This document shows positions 58,736 to 64,000 of a stretch of DNA of 64,000 nucleotides, piece after piece. Below the pieces are notes generated by a model. That model was not told where the DNA came from, made no database searches, and saw only the letters and a list, made by a program, of their open reading frames with translations. The stretch is from Chrysaora quinquecirrha (lineage: Eukaryota > Cnidaria > Scyphozoa > Semaeostomeae > Pelagiidae), in contig JACTAT010000061.1 of assembly GCA_014526335.1 (NCBI GenBank), forward strand, positions 473,098 through 537,097, read 5' to 3'. The translations under genes and the position numbers were made by a program. Each line of letters begins with the position of its first letter. Position 1 is the stretch's first letter.

Positions 58736-58799
58736 TTTGCAGATTTACTTCCGATCCACTTTTGCTAACTTTTCTTGAAGCAAAGTGTAATGCAGTCAA

Positions 58800-59213
58800 C
58801 ATACACGCATTTTTTTTTATAAGGAACCACTTTATAAGGAACCTACATGTAGAAGGCCCGAAAATTTAAAGAACTTATACTACTAAAGAGAAAATCATTA
58901 AGGAACTTTTGAATGTTGAATACTTTTATCACTGCTAATAATCAAGAATTAGAAAGCCGGTTCCATTCATTTGCAGTCGAAAATCACATAAATTGCACGT
59001 TAAGCATGTATCCAATGTTTCTTTGAGTAGTCTAGAGCTTTGCTCACATGCAAATGTCTCTCTTTTATTGTTAAGACCACTGTATGTGCACTTAAAATTA
59101 AGGAACTATTAAGGAACTTTTGGAACTACAATTGACTCAAAAGAGGCCCAAAAATAAGGAACTTTAAGAACTAGGCCTTGAGGTAGGTTCCTTATAAATA
59201 AAAAAGCGTGTAA
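58800..59213. repeat. TTATAAGGAAC-type MITE, full copy
   Basis: Starts acacgcatttttttttataa and ends cttataaataaaaaagcgtg. It has aaggaactttt and caaaaataaggaac blocks in inverted order and is the best copy of the family here. It lies between the divergent H3.3 and ELAC2 genes. Confidence 0.7.
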
Positions 59214-60464
59214 TCAAATTTTGTGCGAAACTACTAGTATTCATTATCACAGTAGAGTAGCTTTCTTAAAGGTGTGCAGTAACGTAGACCAAAGATAGGG
59301 CGCATTGCAGATTTCGAATTATTCGACAAATCTTTGATGCTTGAGATTATTCGACAAATCTTTGAAACATAGACATTTTCTTATAGTTGAAAAAGTCCAC
59401 TCCTCGGTCCACTCAATTCCACTACAACACCTACATTTCGTTTTATGCAAAAAAGTACAATGGTTTATAAGAAAAGAGCCATCGGCTTCGCTTCTACAAA
59501 AGATAAGACAGCTCAATGTTGAAATTTTAAAAGCTAAGAAAGTATTGACTGTTGATTTTGAAGGAATAGTTCTGCAGCACCGATTGGCAAAGATGCATTT
59601 TCATAATTTTCGCTTTTCTCAGAAATACCTAGTAGGAACATAGTTTCTCATACACCAAGAGAGAGCGCTGCCAATTAGCTTACTTTTTTGACTTTTTGCT
59701 ATTCTTCTTCTTTGTTTGTATTTGTATGACTATGTATTCAAGATATGGGGTTCAAGGGAGCATGCGAAATGTATTCAGGGAATAAGGGAATGTGACCAAA
59801 CTTGAATGGAAACAAGGGGACATTATTGGGAAACAGGGGTCAGGTAAACTCCTTCCTATCAATCTCTTTGACTATCAATCTAACAAATAATCCTACAAAA
59901 CTCCAGGGAACAAAGGGATTTTGGGGGATTTTCTCAAAAAACTCCACCCACAGCGAAGTTTTAGTTTTGAGATTAATAAGAGTTTTATATAATTTCATAT
60001 ATGCATAAATAAAATTAGCAAATATATATATATATATATATATGAAATATATAAGTATACATATTCATAAGCCCTGAGAATATCAGCTAAATATGAAAGT
60101 ACGACAGTCAGACAACGTAAAAAGCAAGCAAACAATGAAATGGACAAGCATGCTCCATTTTTACACAACCCTATTACAATTGCAGACATTCACTGACAAA
60201 ATCTAGATGTCTCAGTAACCAAGGAATTAAGAATAGATTAAGAACATTTCAGGCTCAAAAAGGCAAAAACTTAAGAACAGCCAGCCTCAATCAAAATTTC
60301 CTGGTTCTAATAAAAGAAAAAGAGTGTATGCGCTAAATGCAAGAATGCGGACTAATAGGGGGAGTACAGGGGGAGTGATGAAGCCAAGATTTCTTTTATT
60401 TCACGAAATTTCGTCATCTGTTTGAAAGAGAGGCAAATAGAATATGACATTGACAGAATCGAAA
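59214..60464. other. Upstream region of ELAC2
   Basis: No convincing exons. Open frames near 59341-59643 and 59802-60008 are AT-rich without similarity. A (TA)n tract lies at 60020-60045 and a MITE at 60062-60330, so the ELAC2 promoter must lie within or just after these (60330-60464). Confidence 0.45.
60062..60330. repeat. TTATAAGAAC-type MITE, subfamily 2, copy 2
   Basis: cataagccctgagaatatca to aataaaagaaaaagagtgta. The body (aaaaagcaagcaaacaatga; aaccaaggaattaagaatag) nearly equals 13935-14297; the left end is cut off. Confidence 0.65.
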
Positions 60465-63400
60465 ATGGCGACGAAAATGGCAACATTTCCGAGTGGTAAA
60501 ATCTTTTACAAGTGCTTGGCTGTGGAATCGAAGATGCAACGCCGTGTCTTTTTCTTTTCACGGATAGTAAGAGGTATACCCTGTTTGAAAAACCGATAGA
60601 AAATCGCACTTGATAGATTGATTGAGTTATTTAAGTTGTAGAGTGAGAGTGCCATATTGGTTTGATTTTATTTTGATAGGCCTAAATAGACATTTCGGTA
60701 GAAAAAATTTTTTAATCGCAAGATATCAATTTTTCGATACGAAAATCGTATAAAGCACCCAAAAATTAGTCTAGGTGTAAAGTTTTACTATCTCAGCGCG
60801 TTTATTATCGATTCTACGAGCGTCCAAAGTTTACGATTATATAAGAGCTTTGACCGTGTGGGGTAAAAAGTTATTGTTATTTTTGCGGTCAAAGCCTTAA
60901 TGAAATCGGGAACTTTGAATGCTCATAAAATTAAGAACACAAGCGCTAGGACAGTTAAACTTTGAACCTAGACTAAGTTTTGGCTGCTCTATAAGATTTT
61001 CATATAAAAAACTCGATATCATGTGATTTCGAAAAATTTTAATGCCGTGTGACGTCACACCGAAATGATCTATACATTCTAAAAACACGAACATTTAGGC
61101 ATAATCCTCTGTAATCAGAATGGTACCATCAAATCAAGATCGCACTACGGTATTTTTTATGCAAAAAGAACGAGTGGAGAGGAGTTTAAGAAAATGTTTA
61201 CCAATCAAACCTTCTTAGTCCATACCTTGTCAACGAAGGGCTGCCCTGACGACTAAGATGGGAGTGATGGAAATTTTCCAAATGTCGAGCAAGTTTTCAA
61301 GAGATTTCCTTTTTGCTAAATCTTCTAAGGTATATAAAGCCCCTGGCTGTCCGTGCAACAGGGTTTTTTTTAAGAAAAATTTAGAACTGCACACTATCCT
61401 TATACTGTAATAGGTGTAGAAAGTGCAATTTACGAAGGTTGGCGTAAATATAACTCAATACACTCACATAGGGGGTATGGGTCATGCACACCAAGAAAAC
61501 TTTTGAATGTTATGGGTCTTGAATCGCTCTTGTGGTCATTTCGTGATTAGAATATGCTAAATCTAACTATGAAACAAGGCCAGTTTGTCGACTAAAGCAA
61601 AAAATATACCGCTGATTAATTGGTATAGGGCAACAAGTACTTGAAAATAATGTGAATTATGTTTTATGCCAATTTCTGCACTGCACAATGTATCTTTTAG
61701 AGCTGCACAAAGATTGTTAGAACTGCACATTTTGTGTAGAACTGCACGTTAAAAAACCCTGCCGTGCAAATAAACTTGAGATAAATAATCACAAGATACT
61801 GTAATACTTTGACTCTACTCTATTCACTTCTTATTCACAGGTACATGTTTAATTGTGGAGAGGGAACACAGAGAATGTGTACTGAAAATAAAGTGAGGCT
61901 TGGCAAGCTCAACACCATATTTTTTACACAAAACAAATGGACTCATCTTGGAGGTTTTTTGGGAATGTCAATGACACTGAGAGATATAGGAAAGTTAGTA
62001 TGCCAGGTTATTTGTACTTTTCATTAAAACCTATAAAACTGATGATAGTACTTTTGTTGCTAAAACATATTCTGTGCTAAAATCTCTAGACAAAAGTACC
62101 ATTCTTAGGGAGCAAATCACTATCCTATAGCCTAGTGGTAGATTGCTTGCCCATGAGTCACGACATCTTTAGTTCAAGCCCAGACCAATTCACACCAAAG
62201 GCTTTAAAATGGTACTCATTGCCTCTCTGCTTAGCACCCAGCATGAAAGGGTAGAAATGAGGGAAAGTCGTCTTCAGAGCAGGAATTAGAGTGGCACCCT
62301 CTGTGCCTCTACCTTTATGGGTAGCAGCTATTTAAAGAGGAGATGATTATGGTTGACCCTCTCATACTTATGGAGCACACTATAAGCTCACTTCTTGAGT
62401 ACTGCTGTTTAAATATAGCCTGTTTTGATAAGTTTATTTGTTTGCTTTCCAAATACAAAAAATAAACAGTGAAATGTTTCAAAATTGCTAGATTATCTGT
62501 ACCAAAATCCTTGAATGGCAATTAATGCCCTTTCGCTTCTTTCTTATTTGTGGTTTTTCAATTAATTTTCTATCTGAAGTTTTCTTTGGTTTTTTTTAGG
62601 GAAACAATAGGTGTCCATGGGCCTCCTGGGCTCAATCAGGTGATTCATGGAGCAAGGTCCTTTTTGAACAAGGAAAATGTCAAATTTAAAGTCACTGAAT
62701 ATTTGAAGCATCCTGAGCCCTTCCGTGATGATGAAATTGTCATCCAACCTATAGTGATCAATGAAGGTAGAGTAGTTTGTACACACTGTTTTTCAAGAAT
62801 GCCTGCTTTCTTGATTAGAAGATTGATTAGGGATTTGAAAGCTGATCTAATTGCAACCCTCTAAATGTTCAACACGCAGTCAATGCAGTGGATTGAATGC
62901 AGTTCTTATGAACGCATGGAAATGTTCCCGTTTGAATAGAGAGACCTAGGCAGACTATTGCCAATATTATTGCAATCTTACGAACCCGCCCTCCGATAAC
63001 GCGCAATTTTTTGGACAGGATCATACAATAAAATGTGAATGAAAAGAATGAATCCCCAATGGATAACAGGGCCAAATAATCATCCTTCCTGCACCAATTC
63101 ACTAATCACGCAATCATGTCCGAAATACGAATATCACAGAATCACGAGCTGTACTGGGACATTTCACGCGACACGCTGGAGCCTTGATTCACGCATTCAC
63201 GCACCAAATTTTCTGCGTACACGAAATTACGCATGAAAACAGGAAGCGGCTCTTTATGATGCGTTAATGGTCCGATAACGCATCAGAAGGAACGGCTTTG
63301 GGGGGCTTCACTTGTGGGAACCAGTCTTTAAGGGTTTATTACTTGTTTGGGGCTGAGTTGATACATACATAATGTCTTGTTTGCTTTCAACTTGCTTGAC

Positions 63401-63697
63401 ATACGCTGCTGGCCGTACAAATGTTTTGTTGTTATCCAATTACCAGGTTCTATGCAGAAAGGTACACTAAATGACTGGGCTGACCATGTTTCATCTGAGA
63501 ATGAGGATACCAAACTCGTAAAGGACTATTCAGTGAAGCGTCTTGGGCAAAGTCATATTGTCTGTTATGCTGCTAAATTAAAAGACTACCCTGGAAAACT
63601 TCTACCAAAAGTTGCGATGAGTCTTGGCGTTCCCAAAGGCCCAATGTTTAGACAGCTTAAAGATGGTCAGACTGTTACTTTGTCATGTGGAAAGAAG
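60465..63697 (+). CDS. ELAC2: Long-form tRNase Z (ELAC2), N-terminal half, continues past the right edge
   Basis: Exons 60465-60573, 61841-61993, 62600-62766 and 63447-63697; splice phases agree from exon 1's end onward. The enzyme removes 3' trailers from precursor tRNAs in nucleus and mitochondria. Matches to human: LLQVLGCGIEDATPCLF, RYMFNCGEGTQRM, LNTIFFTQNKWTHLGGF, GPPGLNQVIHGARSFL, and a later KLKDYPGKLLPKVAMSLGVP. Exon 1 has a problem: the ATG at 60465 opens MATKMATFPSGK, but the conserved LLQVLG lies in another frame, with a one-base break between about 60497 and 60507 and a TAA (60496-60498) just before it in the conserved frame. Either a base is missing from the A or T run, or the exon really starts at the acceptor-like tcttttacaag (about 60511) after an unseen first exon. 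The catalytic half (HxHxDH) would be beyond the window. Confidence 0.85.
60688..61078. repeat. Foldback element in ELAC2 intron 1
   Basis: Ends catttcggtagaaaaaattt and acaccgaaatgatctata are inverted. It is nearly the same as 53455-53857, including ctatctcagcgcg and gaccgtgtggggtaaaaagt. Confidence 0.75.
62118..62345 (+). mobile_element. tRNA-derived SINE in ELAC2 intron 2
   Basis: tatagcctagtggtagattg (A box) and tagttcaagcccagac (B box) head a body with gaaagggtagaaatgaggga and ctctacctttatgggtag. The family is distinct from the other SINEs in the window. Confidence 0.55.
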
Positions 63698-63752
63698 GTG
63701 AGACCTCTTTTTATATTGATTTTACCGAGTTTAAATCGCCTCTTAGTCTGCA

Positions 63753-63850
63753 AGCAAACTACACGTTTTTTTTATAAGAAACCTAGCTCGGGGCCTAGTT
63801 CTAAAAGTTTCTTAATTTTTGGCCCAATTTTAGTTCTAAAAGTTTCTTAA
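63753..63850. repeat. TTATAAGAAAC-type MITE fragment
   Basis: ctacacgttttttttataag and aaacctagctcggggcctag mark the left end of the family in the ELAC2 intron after exon 4. 'agtttcttaa' is repeated three times. Confidence 0.55.
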
Positions 63851-64000
63851 CAGTTTCTTAATTAATTGTAATGAATTGCAGTAAAAACGACAAAAAACCT
63901 TCTGTGGAATACAGTATTGCTGATAGGTGCGAGAAATCGCACGAAATTAGCCACGCTGGTGCGAGAAATCGCATGGAAATGCTTGAGAACTAATTACTAC

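Overview
The window looks like a piece of an animal nuclear genome, probably an anthozoan cnidarian (coral or anemone type). The evidence is AT-rich DNA, many short GT-AG introns, housekeeping genes that keep a human-like exon order, and dense miniature transposons and tRNA-derived SINEs. The taxon is an inference; the gene structures were read directly by joining exons in phase.

Left part (about 1-11 kb): three small secreted-peptide genes, called A, B and C here. A (minus) runs off the left edge, B (minus, 2875-4990) is complete with three coding exons, and C (plus, 9604-10643) is complete with two. All three have a splice acceptor 20-27 nt before the ATG, a short signal-peptide exon and a phase-1 intron. 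B and C then have an acidic pro-region and a basic C-terminus. In B the basic end has 21 Arg and 4 Trp in 43 residues and finishes in Gly-Lys. They resemble cnidarian host-defence peptide precursors in layout and are the most novel content of the window.

Centre (11.3-54.4 kb): one complete minus-strand gene for Integrator complex subunit 1 (INTS1). I joined 55 coding exons with consistent phases, 6,624 nt, giving 2,207 aa against about 2,190 in human. Its introns carry at least ten families of short palindromic repeats, SINEs, microsatellites and a minisatellite.

Right part (55-64 kb): a two-exon mitochondrial complex III assembly factor gene like UQCC4/CCSMST1 (minus), a single-exon DUF1772-type membrane protein gene (plus) starting 217 bp away head to head, a two-exon histone H3.3 gene (minus) with four CCAAT boxes upstream, and the first four coding exons of long-form tRNase Z (ELAC2, plus), which runs off the right edge. 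As given, ELAC2 exon 1 has a one-base frame break.

There is no operon logic. INTS1 and ELAC2 both act in RNA 3'-end processing and UQCC4 in mitochondria. The secreted-peptide genes form a separate group at the left end.
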